From positions 92,578,632-92,642,631 of the forward strand of contig CM035407.1 of assembly GCA_020310875.1 (NCBI GenBank): 64,000 nucleotides of DNA, given 5' to 3'. Shown here one piece after another: positions 32,535 to 41,507 of this stretch. The notes beneath the pieces are model-generated. The model did not search any database and was not told the origin of the DNA. It saw only the letters and a list, made by a program, of their open reading frames with translations. Position 1 is the stretch's first letter, and every line of letters begins with the position of its first letter. Position numbers and translations under genes: made by a program. This DNA is from Ceratopteris richardii. Lineage: Eukaryota; Streptophyta; Polypodiopsida; Polypodiales; Pteridaceae.

Positions 32535-35322
32535 ACCATTAGTGACATACCTGAGGACGCACACATTCCCTCAAGGCATGACCTTAGCTCGACAACGTAG
32601 TCTAGAGCAGGAAGCTCACGACTATTCACTTATTGGCGATAATCTATACAAAAGAGGACGAGATGGATATCTAAGACAATGTGTTCATGAGAGCGATTAT
32701 CTGAGCATACTAGAGACTGCACACCAAGGTGTTGCAGGAGGTCATTTTGGACCCGATAGGATAGTCAAAGCCATTCTCTTTGCAGGATTATGGTGGCCCA
32801 CTCTTCACATGGATGCTCATACCTATGTCAAGAGATGTGATGTGTGCCAAAGAACTCAGTTTCCTACTCGCAGAGATGAAATGCCATTGAAACCCATGAT
32901 GGGCGGACGTGCATTTTCTAAGTGGGGTATAGACTTTGTAGGACCCATCAACCCCCCTGCAAAAGGTACACATGCGGAATACATTATTGTTGCCACAGAT
33001 TATCTAACCAAATGGGTAGAGGCAAAAGCCACAAAAAAGAATGATGCTCACACGACTGCAAAATTCTTATTTGAAAATGTCTTTACAAGATATGGATTGC
33101 CTATAGAGTTAGTGAGCGATCGAGGCACTCACTTTCTAAACCAAGTCATTGAATATTTGTTACAGGATTTTATGGTGATTCACAAGAAATCTGCACCATA
33201 TCATCCTCAGGCCAATGGTCAGGCTGAAAGCACTAACAAGATACTTTGTACCGTACTGACGAAACTTGTGAACAACAAACGTTCAGATTGGGACAAACAG
33301 TTACACCACGCTGTTTGGGCATATCGAGTGGCCTACAAGACCGTACTCAATGCAACTCCCTTTCAGATGGTTTTTGGTCAGAATGCAGTGCTTCCTTTGG
33401 ACTTCTTGATACCGACCCTTAAGGTTGCACAAGAACATCAATGGACCGGCCATGAATTATCAGCGAGAATAATGGACTTGGAAAGATTAGGAGAAACCAA
33501 GCTGAAAGCAGCAGCAGGAATATATGCAGCGAAGAAGCGACAGAAAGCATATTTTGATGCACATGTGAAGGATAAAGGCCTAAAAGAAGGAGATTTAGTT
33601 CTAGTGTATACGCTGAAACAGCACGCACGGAAGTTAGAAAAGCGAGGTTATGGACCTATGATCATTAACAGACTTTCGACTAGTGGAGCAGTACAGTTAG
33701 CCACCTTAGAAGGAGATATAATGCCTAATTACATTAGTGGCTGTAGAGTCAAGCTATATCAAGAACCTCTTACTGAGGATATGCTTAGACGACTCACATT
33801 GGCAAAGAAGCGTAAGGAGGAAGAAAATAGAATACGAGCGGAAGCTCAGGCAGAAGCCATAGAACGCATTAAGCGCATGAAGCTAAGAAGACAAGGACTA
33901 GGGAGAGAACATTATAACCATCTGGAAACATCACCCAGATATCCCATGGCCATGTGTCAAGTAAAGTCAACCACTCATCCTAGCATAGTGGACAGGAGAC
34001 CATTCATTACAGTTAGGCTAGAGCACGGCAACCCTTGCCAAGAACTCAGGGCTTTAATTGACTCAGGAGCTGCGACTAGTGCGATTAGATGGTCCCACTA
34101 TAAGGATTCAGGAATAGAAATGCGGCCAATTGAGGCATACCTCATAGGCCTAGGAGGCATGGAAACCCCTTGCATGGGTGAGGTGAACCTTCCTATCCTC
34201 ATTAAGGATGTGACCATGACAGCGAAGCTACTAGTGTGCCATGATGACGACCTGATAGAACCCCTAATCCTTGGCCAAGATTGGCTATACGATCACTCAG
34301 TGGACCTAAATCTTAGACAAGGCTCCTTACAGATTGGAACCTTAGAACAGAAGCGAGTGATACCGCTTGACTTCCCTAACGACATTCCGACTGAGGTTTG
34401 TAACCCTAGACCCTATGAAACGCATGCGACGGAAGACCGGAAGATCTTTAATCAGACCAGTCACGTTATGTCTACACCAACCCACGCGGGCTTGGCTATG
34501 GACAGTTGTCAATCAGAAGGACGACAGGAGATCTTCCCTGGGACTTCCTGCAAACTAGAAGAGGCAGCTACCCATCCGCTAGGGCAGATGGACACAATCA
34601 GCGGTCAGGTGGGTTGCATCAGCGGCCAAATGAGCACGACACCCTGCGGTGCTCATCCTTCCAAACTTGTTGCGGACTCGCCTAGATTAAAGTTAAAGAA
34701 CGAATCACTTCCTAATGGGCAGGTCACGCAAGCGTTGGAACTCCCTTCTTTTCCAAAGCAGCGCGTCCATCCGACCTCTCTACCTCAACCACGACAGAGT
34801 CAACCACGACGAAGGAACCCAGACCGACGGCAGTATCCGAGGACACAACAAGGAAAGCAGTCTAGACCACCCAAAGTAAGCGGCACCAGACAAATATGGG
34901 TGCCTAAAGGACAAAAAGCACCGAAGAACTCCAACCAAGCAGAGACTGACAAGCAAAAGGCAGGGCAGAAACAGAATCAGTATCCACCATCCCCTCGACC
35001 TTCTTCTACAGGCCCGCGCATTCGACAACTTTGGATCGCCAAGAAATACCTTACCCATAGACCCACACCCACGCAGATTTGGGTACCCAAACCATGTATC
35101 ATAGCTCAACACTTAAGCCATGTAATATATACCCCTCACAAATCTTTCCATCCCTCTATACCACCCCACCCGATACTACCTCTTGCCCCTCAGCAGCAAC
35201 CCACCACCCACTCCAAGACTCTTAGGAAATGGATACCGAAGCGTATCCAACCGTCTCCCCCCAACCCCATGTCTGACAAAACTACCCCCCGACTAACATA
35301 CAACCTTGTAATAAATCACTAA
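32497..35322 (+). pseudogene. Gypsy-3 pol, integrase, second protease-like domain and W-x-P-K tail
   Basis: 941-codon open frame, the downstream half of the polyprotein after a frameshift, so its first ATG (32497) is not a natural start. HHCC zinc finger H76, H83, C114, C117; integrase core D146, D208, E244 (D-D-35-E); integrase C-terminal region to about 430 with no chromodomain. Residues 498-610 form a second retropepsin-like domain: LIDSGAATSAI (D522), IGLGG, then ILGQDWL (591-597), which matches the D-S/T-G ... hydrophobic-hydrophobic-G layout of one aspartic-protease half. The basic, Pro-rich tail carries IWVPK (W801), LWIAK (W846), IWVPK (W862) and KWIPK (W912) and ends at 35322. The role of the second domain and tail is unknown. 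Confidence 0.92.
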
Positions 35323-35586
35323 CCTTTCAACCTTGTATAAATTCAATCACTCATAATCTCGTCTCGTCAAGCAATGTATGCATGATCTGAAACGTGTAGG
35401 TGTCTAGAGACCTGCACTAGTGCTGCAAGAAGCATTGCATCCATCACATCACAGCACTTGGCTACACGGGTTACGCATCAGTTATGGAAAGGGATTGCGG
35501 TCTCACTTTAATGGGATCATAATTAATTTCCATGCTAATGTGTTAATCTTTTGTAGCAGATCTTTCTCAACAGCGCATCAGTCATC
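35323..35586 (+). other. Gypsy-3 ORF3 leader, possible splice acceptor
   Basis: Noncoding. Contains CTTTTGTAG (35549-35556) then CAG at 35559, a plausible 3' splice site 28-31 bp before the ORF3 ATG; corresponding pyrimidine-AG sites are found before ORF3 in Gypsy-2 (21891) and Gypsy-5 (60551). Confidence 0.5.
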
Positions 35587-36357
35587 ATGCAAACCGACGA
35601 AGGACCATCAGGAGCAGGCCCCAGTGTAGCGGCAGTGCCCCTCAACATTTTACGAGCAGAATCCCACCCGACTGCTCCACCACCAGAATTCCAAGGATTT
35701 CTAGGGCCCATGCCGATCGATAACCCACCTATGGGCTACACAGAAACGATACACCGTAACTCTCACTGGTTTCAGGGACTTGCAGGACCCTTAGCGGACG
35801 CGGATTTCATATTTGAGTCTAATTTGACATTTGATGATCGCACTTGGGGAAAATACCAATTCTTCTCCAGAGAGTTCGAAGCCCTACAGAACACCCAGGA
35901 TTTAACTCACGTTTGGGCTAGAGCAGGCTTCACGGAGTATTTCAGTGATCCTCTACCCAAACCTGACTTTTACAGGTGTTATTATTTAATCACTACTTTG
36001 CTGGCCTCAGAGAATAAGGATATCCCCGGAACTTTTATTTTGCCTTCTTTAGTGGATGATCCACCCTACAAAAGGTTTTACCTCTCAAAGGATTTAATCA
36101 GAGCGGCCATCAAAATTCATGGCACCCACACGCCCACAGATCGAGAAAGATTAATTCCAGACCCTATGAAACGTGGGGATGTCACTAAGTGGGAGGAGAT
36201 CTCAGCAATTACACCTGAGCTGTCAAAGCCGCTACGGATATGCATGCAACATTTTGCATTCCCCGCTCAGGACAGATTTACCATGCCACATAAGAGAATA
36301 TGGTTTGGATTGTATTTGGCATGTACGGGACCTCAGACAGTTGATCTGGCGAGCTGA
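35587..36357 (+). CDS. Gypsy-3 ORF3, N-terminal part (unknown function)
   Basis: 256 codons from ATG 35587 to TGA 36355-36357. The same frame reopens at 36358, and Gypsy-2 has a Tyr codon at this point, so the TGA is probably a mutation inside a longer ORF3. Conserved core shared with Gypsy-2 and Gypsy-5: WGKYQFFSREFEALQ; W-A-R-A-G-F...F-S-D-P-L-P-K-P-D-F-Y-R-C-Y-Y; WEEISAITPEL; an MQHFAFP block. No signal peptide or membrane segment is seen, so I do not call it an envelope protein. I do not recognise the family. Confidence 0.75.
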   Translation: MQTDEGPSGAGPSVAAVPLNILRAESHPTAPPPEFQGFLGPMPIDNPPMGYTETIHRNSHWFQGLAGPLADADFIFESNLTFDDRTWGKYQFFSREFEALQNTQDLTHVWARAGFTEYFSDPLPKPDFYRCYYLITTLLASENKDIPGTFILPSLVDDPPYKRFYLSKDLIRAAIKIHGTHTPTDRERLIPDPMKRGDVTKWEEISAITPELSKPLRICMQHFAFPAQDRFTMPHKRIWFGLYLACTGPQTVDLAS

Positions 36358-37944
36358 ATCATTGATCAAATGTATTTGGCACAACACAGATGGGAACGCA
36401 AAAAAGTGCTTAATGGATGTTGTGCGCTCACAAGAATTGTTTATATGTGCTTGGCTTATGATTTGCCAATTGAACGTGCATTAACAGGAGAAGAGCTGAA
36501 AGCATTTAAAGGAACGACGAAGAAAGCCAGGAAGCCCAGTAGAGCACGGGCAGGTAAGCGCATGAGAGGCACTATTCCTTGCCTTCAAGTGCCAGAGTCA
36601 CCATCACCACAACCCTCTCCAGAGCGATCACCGACAGAAGCCGCTCCCACAGTGCAACCTATTCGCATAAGGTTGTCTAGACCAGTGGTCACGGAGGGCA
36701 CTACTAGTATCGCTGCACCTCAGGCAGCTGCAACCACAGAACCCACCACCACGACAGCAAAAGCTCCCACCACTATTGGTGCGGAAGCCTTTTCTTTCCC
36801 AATACCACACATGGAGGCAGAACCAATAAACACAACATTCGATTTTGAGATGCAGGATGCATTCTCAAATGAGTTTCAGTTTTCAGAGGCACAAATGTTC
36901 TCCCAAGAATATGAACGCCCCAGTTACCCTACCACACCGCGGGATCTGCCACAGGGACAAGTTGTGTCTAGCTCTGATGATGAACGAACAGCCACAGATG
37001 ACGAAGAAGGTGACGATGAAGCCAGCCAAGGCATGCATGATTCCCAAGAACAAGGACAGACAGACGGCCAAGGCCAACAAACCGATGCACACGGTGACAC
37101 CAGCACACACGAAGAGGAGACTTTCGAAGCAGCAGCTTACACTCTGGCAATCAAGAAATTATATCGTACGATGGAGAAAGTCTGGGCACGGAAGAAATTG
37201 ACTGAAGAAGAGAGCCAGACCCTAATCAAACAAGAACTAGTCTCCGGAGGGTTTGAAGAAGTTTACATCAGAGGGTTTAGAGAACTGGTCCAATCCATCG
37301 GCCCGGTCGAAGCATTGAGATATTTACAAAGGAAGCCACTCCCCCAATATGACCCTCGCAGAGTTCGCCTGCTATCGAAGCCCGGTGAATATATTCGAGT
37401 TCTGGTAGGTGCTCAATCATCCCACCAGGCGCAAGATGCACGGCTACGGCCGGAAAGATCCTTCACCGAAGAAGCCATCCTAGTCGACTCCCCACCACAT
37501 ACTACCGTTGTACATACTACCACTATCCTTGAAATAACATCCACACCATCTACTCCTCTCTCACCTCATGTTTCACCAACCCATCCTGTATCCCCAGCAC
37601 ACCCACCTACTCCTCCCATATCCACACCAGTCCATGGCAACATAGCCACAGCCTTTACCCCGCCCATTCATGCCACCATGCCCGCACCCAACCCTCCGCG
37701 TCTACATGTTAACCCCTTCATCCTTCCCATCCTTTCCCCCACCTTTAAGACCCCCTTTTACCTTTCTAACCCCACTAACCTTCTCACCAGTTTCACCTCC
37801 CCAACCCACTATAACCCCTATTTCCCCTTTTCACCAAGCTGCTCCAGCCATCCCCCCTGTAAATTACTCTACATTTGTAAATCCTGTCTTCACACCTACA
37901 CAACCACCCACATACACACCGCTTTTCACAGTCACCGCACTTGA
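36358..37944 (+). CDS. Gypsy-3 ORF3, middle part (unknown function)
   Basis: Continues the same frame from 36358 (WERKKVLNGCCALTRIVYMC, KRMRGTIPCLQV, INTTFDFEMQDAF), becomes acidic (DDEEGDDEAS) and then Pro/Thr/Ser-rich. From about 37670 it overlaps the next open frame by 275 bp within low-complexity proline-rich sequence, and it ends at 37944 in a segment that no longer looks natural, so the true protein most likely changes frame in the overlap (mutation, or programmed shift). Gypsy-2 keeps the same blocks. Confidence 0.7.
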   Translation: MIDQMYLAQHRWERKKVLNGCCALTRIVYMCLAYDLPIERALTGEELKAFKGTTKKARKPSRARAGKRMRGTIPCLQVPESPSPQPSPERSPTEAAPTVQPIRIRLSRPVVTEGTTSIAAPQAAATTEPTTTTAKAPTTIGAEAFSFPIPHMEAEPINTTFDFEMQDAFSNEFQFSEAQMFSQEYERPSYPTTPRDLPQGQVVSSSDDERTATDDEEGDDEASQGMHDSQEQGQTDGQGQQTDAHGDTSTHEEETFEAAAYTLAIKKLYRTMEKVWARKKLTEEESQTLIKQELVSGGFEEVYIRGFRELVQSIGPVEALRYLQRKPLPQYDPRRVRLLSKPGEYIRVLVGAQSSHQAQDARLRPERSFTEEAILVDSPPHTTVVHTTTILEITSTPSTPLSPHVSPTHPVSPAHPPTPPISTPVHGNIATAFTPPIHATMPAPNPPRLHVNPFILPILSPTFKTPFYLSNPTNLLTSFTSPTHYNPYFPFSPSCSSHPPCKLLYICKSCLHTYTTTHIHTAFHSHRT

Positions 37945-40090
37945 CACGTCCAATGACATGGACATCTCACCACCCACCGCACCAGCACCCACTCCACTCA
38001 CAGCACCATCATATTTGGGTACGTCACAATTTTCCACGATCACCACTGCATCCACCTTCCCAACCCCATTCCCCATTCCCGCTGCATCTACTTCCACTGC
38101 ATCCTCACTTAGCACTTCATTACTATTATCGCCCACCATAGACACTGCACTTCAACAAATGTTCACATGCATGACACAAGTACGAGATGAGTTTGCATCT
38201 CTTGGTAACAACTATCAACAGCTGCAGAGGACGACAGATGAATTACAGTTGCAGCTTAATTCATTATCAATCGAGAATGCCTCTTTGAACACGCGATACC
38301 AAGAACTAAGAGAGGCATATCATAAGCTAGAGCTAGAAAGTGAAGAGAAAACAAAAGAAGCCACTGCTGATGTGGACAACCTGCTTCGAGCCCAAACAAT
38401 TAGGAACGCGACGCTGACCAGGAATATGGGCCTACTCAGGAGGCACCTAGCCGTAGCCAAGGAGGAGAACCAAAGACTCCAAGAGCAGAATAGAGAAAAT
38501 TTGGAAGCGGCATTGGACCATCCTGAACAACCATTAAGTCCGAGCAGATTCAAGGCAATCCCATTTGAATCGATGCGGATGTTGCTAGATGACCATGTTC
38601 GACTGCTAGAAGACTATGATCGAATGAACGAAGAACATCAGAAGCTAAAAGAAGATCACAAGTTACTACAGCTCAGAGAACCGGCACCACAACAAGCACC
38701 AGTGGCAGCAGAAGTACCAGAACCTGTGGACCCCTCTCCTGAACTCATAGAGGAACTAAACGCATTACGGGCCCAGGTAACCACTCTCCAATCACGCATA
38801 GATGTATACGAAGCACCACCACGGCCTGATTCCCCACCGGAGATCCCAGCTGACGACGAGCACATGACCATTCCGGTGGAGGAAACGTTTGAAGAAGCAT
38901 ACGAGCCAATACCCATCCCAGGCGGACAAGTCACGGCCGATGGCCAGATGACCTATGAACTTCCTACCCCCGCGTGGATGAAAACGATCGAAGAACTTGG
39001 AACGACACATTCGGCCAGAGTAGAGGCACAGTTACATGCCATGGCCATGATTGAAGAGAGAATCTTACAATCCCCCTTCTTTGCTCATTTGGCCCCCCGA
39101 CGCTATATATCTGGGCATGAGCTGCAGTATAAGCCATACTTCATGTTAATGGCTGAATATCAGCTAGCTATAGAGAAAGAAACCGGCAGGAAACCCACGC
39201 ATGCTACACAATTCGAGCCGGTGGACTTGCCACCAAATGCGCAAAGAGGAGAAATCCATCAACCTGATTGGCGCAAAGACCTCCTCCAGAAGTACCCAGA
39301 AATGATGAGCACATGGGTGAAAGCGCCCTTACATTTAAAGTATAATCCTTGCTGGGGACCAGTACCTCGACGCCGCTCCTGGACTACATTCGCTATCAAA
39401 GTACAAAACAATAGGCAGTGTCAGGATTGGCTGAATTACCCCTACTTCAAGCCACCTACCGAGTTGCCCACTGTTGGCTATATGATGGCTACAATCCGTC
39501 ACTGGCTCCCTCGCCTGAAGCATATGGATGATATCGCAGCGCATATGACTGTCAAAATTTTTGACATGATGCAAATGATATTTAAAGTCTTCCGACGCGT
39601 CAAAGCACCGCATGTAAACACCCCGGGATTTGAGCATGGTAACTTTGATCTAGTATATGACATGAGCACAACGCCATCGCTCCGGGTGTGTTATGCCTGG
39701 CACTGTAGGTTGAAATACCTCCCGGCATGCTACAAACAAACCTTTGAAGAGATGTTCACCACCGGGTTTTGGGAATACCATTCCAAGGTATTCATCAGCA
39801 GGCCCACACATTTATTGCAACTTTTTGCCTGTGAGCGAATGGTTTATTCCACGCATTATCAACTCCCGCCACCCGACGAACTGCAACCGATTGACTGGGA
39901 GAAGCTCGAGGCTGATCTGGCCCGAGGCATTCGAGTATCTGAGCACACCCTCGCTCACGACCTCCTACAAAACTACATCCGGCAGACCGCACAACAAGGT
40001 TCTGTCGAGGACGACAGAAGCGAGAGGGAGGGGGGTGTTGGAAGCAGTCAGAGGCACAGTCAGAGGCACAGACGACATGGAAGCATGTAA
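37670..40090 (+). CDS. Gypsy-3 ORF3, coiled coil and conserved C-terminal domain
   Basis: 806 codons if counted from the ATG at 37670, which is probably not a real start. Pro-rich to about 150; coiled coil about 165-345 (heptad-like runs such as LQLQLNSLSIENASLNTRY); second short helix about 355-380; conserved domain about 430-770 (AWMKTIEELGTTHSARV, HLKYNPCWGPVPRR, WLNYPYF, VCYAWHCRLKYLPAC, ERMVYSTHYQLPPPDELQPI). Gypsy-2 keeps this domain at 40756-41460. Ends QQGSVEDDRSEREGG and then reads through the polypurine tract 55 bp into the 3' LTR. No catalytic motif is recognised. A structural or nucleoprotein-binding role would fit a coiled-coil protein, but that is only inference. Confidence 0.75.
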   Translation: MPPCPHPTLRVYMLTPSSFPSFPPPLRPPFTFLTPLTFSPVSPPQPTITPISPFHQAAPAIPPVNYSTFVNPVFTPTQPPTYTPLFTVTALDTSNDMDISPPTAPAPTPLTAPSYLGTSQFSTITTASTFPTPFPIPAASTSTASSLSTSLLLSPTIDTALQQMFTCMTQVRDEFASLGNNYQQLQRTTDELQLQLNSLSIENASLNTRYQELREAYHKLELESEEKTKEATADVDNLLRAQTIRNATLTRNMGLLRRHLAVAKEENQRLQEQNRENLEAALDHPEQPLSPSRFKAIPFESMRMLLDDHVRLLEDYDRMNEEHQKLKEDHKLLQLREPAPQQAPVAAEVPEPVDPSPELIEELNALRAQVTTLQSRIDVYEAPPRPDSPPEIPADDEHMTIPVEETFEEAYEPIPIPGGQVTADGQMTYELPTPAWMKTIEELGTTHSARVEAQLHAMAMIEERILQSPFFAHLAPRRYISGHELQYKPYFMLMAEYQLAIEKETGRKPTHATQFEPVDLPPNAQRGEIHQPDWRKDLLQKYPEMMSTWVKAPLHLKYNPCWGPVPRRRSWTTFAIKVQNNRQCQDWLNYPYFKPPTELPTVGYMMATIRHWLPRLKHMDDIAAHMTVKIFDMMQMIFKVFRRVKAPHVNTPGFEHGNFDLVYDMSTTPSLRVCYAWHCRLKYLPACYKQTFEEMFTTGFWEYHSKVFISRPTHLLQLFACERMVYSTHYQLPPPDELQPIDWEKLEADLARGIRVSEHTLAHDLLQNYIRQTAQQGSVEDDRSEREGGVGSSQRHSQRHRRHGSM
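40020..40035 (+). other. Gypsy-3 polypurine tract
   Basis: AGCGAGAGGGAGGGGG ending against the TGTTGG start of the 3' LTR. It is also coding sequence of ORF3. Confidence 0.88.
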
Positions 40091-40698
40091 AGACGGAGCA
40101 GGGAGCCAGTCGGATCATTTTTTTTCAAACAATTATGTTTTTATTACCTCTTCAAATATCCAACAGTGATTTTCATCACTCTTGTAACATATGTAATATA
40201 GACAAAACCCCATTTTGTAATTCATAGCTCCATTTTGTGCAAGCCGAGGAGTCCTCGAGCTTGAGGAGCTTAGGTAGAATGCGCATACCAATTTTCGTTA
40301 TTTTTAGACATCGTTTAACCTTCCAAATAGCCTCTAGGACCTATTTTTTAACTAGGCCGGTCACTAGATGTGAAACCGGTCAAAACTAGTCTAGAAACTA
40401 TAAAAAGAGCTAGAGAGCTCATTTTTGGGGTTGGTTCATTTTGGTTAGTGTGAGCTTAGAGCTAGTTAGAGCTTGTAATAGTGATCTTGAGGAATAGAAC
40501 TAATTTCCCACCTTCCATTGTGTCTTGCTTGTCTCTTCATTGTGTGTGTGTATGTGTGTGTGCATCTTTGTGCTTCTCACCTTCACTCTCACATCATCTC
40601 ACGTTCACGATCTTCATATCACTCCTACCTCTCCCACGGATTGACATTAAGGAGGTGAAGCTTCTTAACGTGGTTCTCACCATTGTGCTAGAGCAACA
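40036..40698 (+). repeat. Gypsy-3 3' LTR (663 bp)
   Basis: Same length as 24480-25142, with no difference found by eye. U3 hairpin at 40240-40263; TATA at 40399. Confidence 0.95.
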
Positions 40699-40703
40699 AA
40701 TGT
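40699..40703. repeat. Target-site duplication of Gypsy-3, right copy (AATGT)
   Basis: Direct copy of 24475-24479 following the GAGCAACA end of Gypsy-3. Confidence 0.95.
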
Positions 40704-41507
40704 CCACATATATCAAACCACATGGCATGTAGACTTACTATAAAAGTACCTAGAAATGATGCACACATGGATGCACGCACCGAAACATTTGAAGTACAAC
40801 CCGTGTTATGGACCAATTCCGCGTAGACATACTTGGAAGGCATTTGCTATTGAGGTTCAGAATAATCATCAATGCAGAGATTGGCTCAATTATCCATACC
40901 TCACGCCTCCCACAAATAATACTCCGATTGTCAACTACATGATGACCACCATTCGTCATTGGTTACCTCGCCTACACAAGGTGATAGATATTGCCACTCA
41001 AATGACTGTAAAGATTTTTTATATAATGCAGATAGTATTCAAGACCTTTCGACGTGTCAAGGCTCCCACTATAAATACACCAAAGCTTGAATATGGGAGC
41101 TTGGAACTAGTTTACTACATAAGCACAACACCTTCTCTCAAGGTATGCTATGCTTGGCACTGCACATTGAAGTACATGCCCGCCTGCTTACAAACAGATG
41201 TTTGAAGAAATGTTCACCACCGACTTCTGGGAATATCACTGAGAAGTGTTTATCAATCGTCAAACGCATTTGCTACACCTATTTTCTTGTGAACGAATCA
41301 TGTATTCAGAACATTATATGTGCCCACCTCCAGATGAACCCCAGCCCATTGATTGGGAGAAACTTGAATGTGATCTTATCCGGGGACTTTGCATTACAGA
41401 ACATACTTTGGCAACAGACCTACTCACCAACTACATTACTCATGCAAAGTCAAGTTCTATCACGGACAACAGATACGAGGAGGGGAGTGTTCAAGGCAAA
41501 GTTTTGA
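40704..41507 (+). pseudogene. Gypsy-2 ORF3, second part
   Basis: C-terminal domain of ORF3: MMHTWMHAPKHLKYNPCYGP, DWLNYPYL, TIRHWLPRL, VCYAWHCTLKYMPAC, then in another frame ERIMYSEHYMCPPPDEPQPI and DWEKLE. Clearly the partner of 38960-40030 in Gypsy-3. Contains stops and a frameshift near 41200. The sequence upstream of the junction (24360-24479) joins it across the Gypsy-3 target duplication. Confidence 0.85.

Larger units (their letters stand above)
24480..40698 (+). mobile_element. Gypsy-3: complete 16.2 kb Ty3/gypsy element with ORF3
   Basis: Two 663-bp LTRs (24480-25142, 40036-40698) in which I see no difference by eye, a 5-bp duplication AATGT, a tRNA-Asp primer-binding site, gag-pol of about 3.1 thousand codons, a separate ORF3 region of 4.5 kb, and a polypurine tract. 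RT-RNase H-integrase order and the absence of a chromodomain place it among non-chromovirus plant gypsy elements; a relation to Tat/Athila-type elements is suggested by the primer and size but not shown. Coding lesions: one in-frame TGA in gag, one frameshift before the integrase, one TGA and one frame change in ORF3. It is thus young but apparently damaged, and may move by using proteins from relatives. Confidence 0.95.

Noticed and set aside
35587..40090. ORF3 as a retroviral-type envelope gene
   Set aside because: Position and possible splicing fit, but I see no signal peptide, no transmembrane helix and no cysteine-rich ectodomain; a coiled coil alone is not enough.
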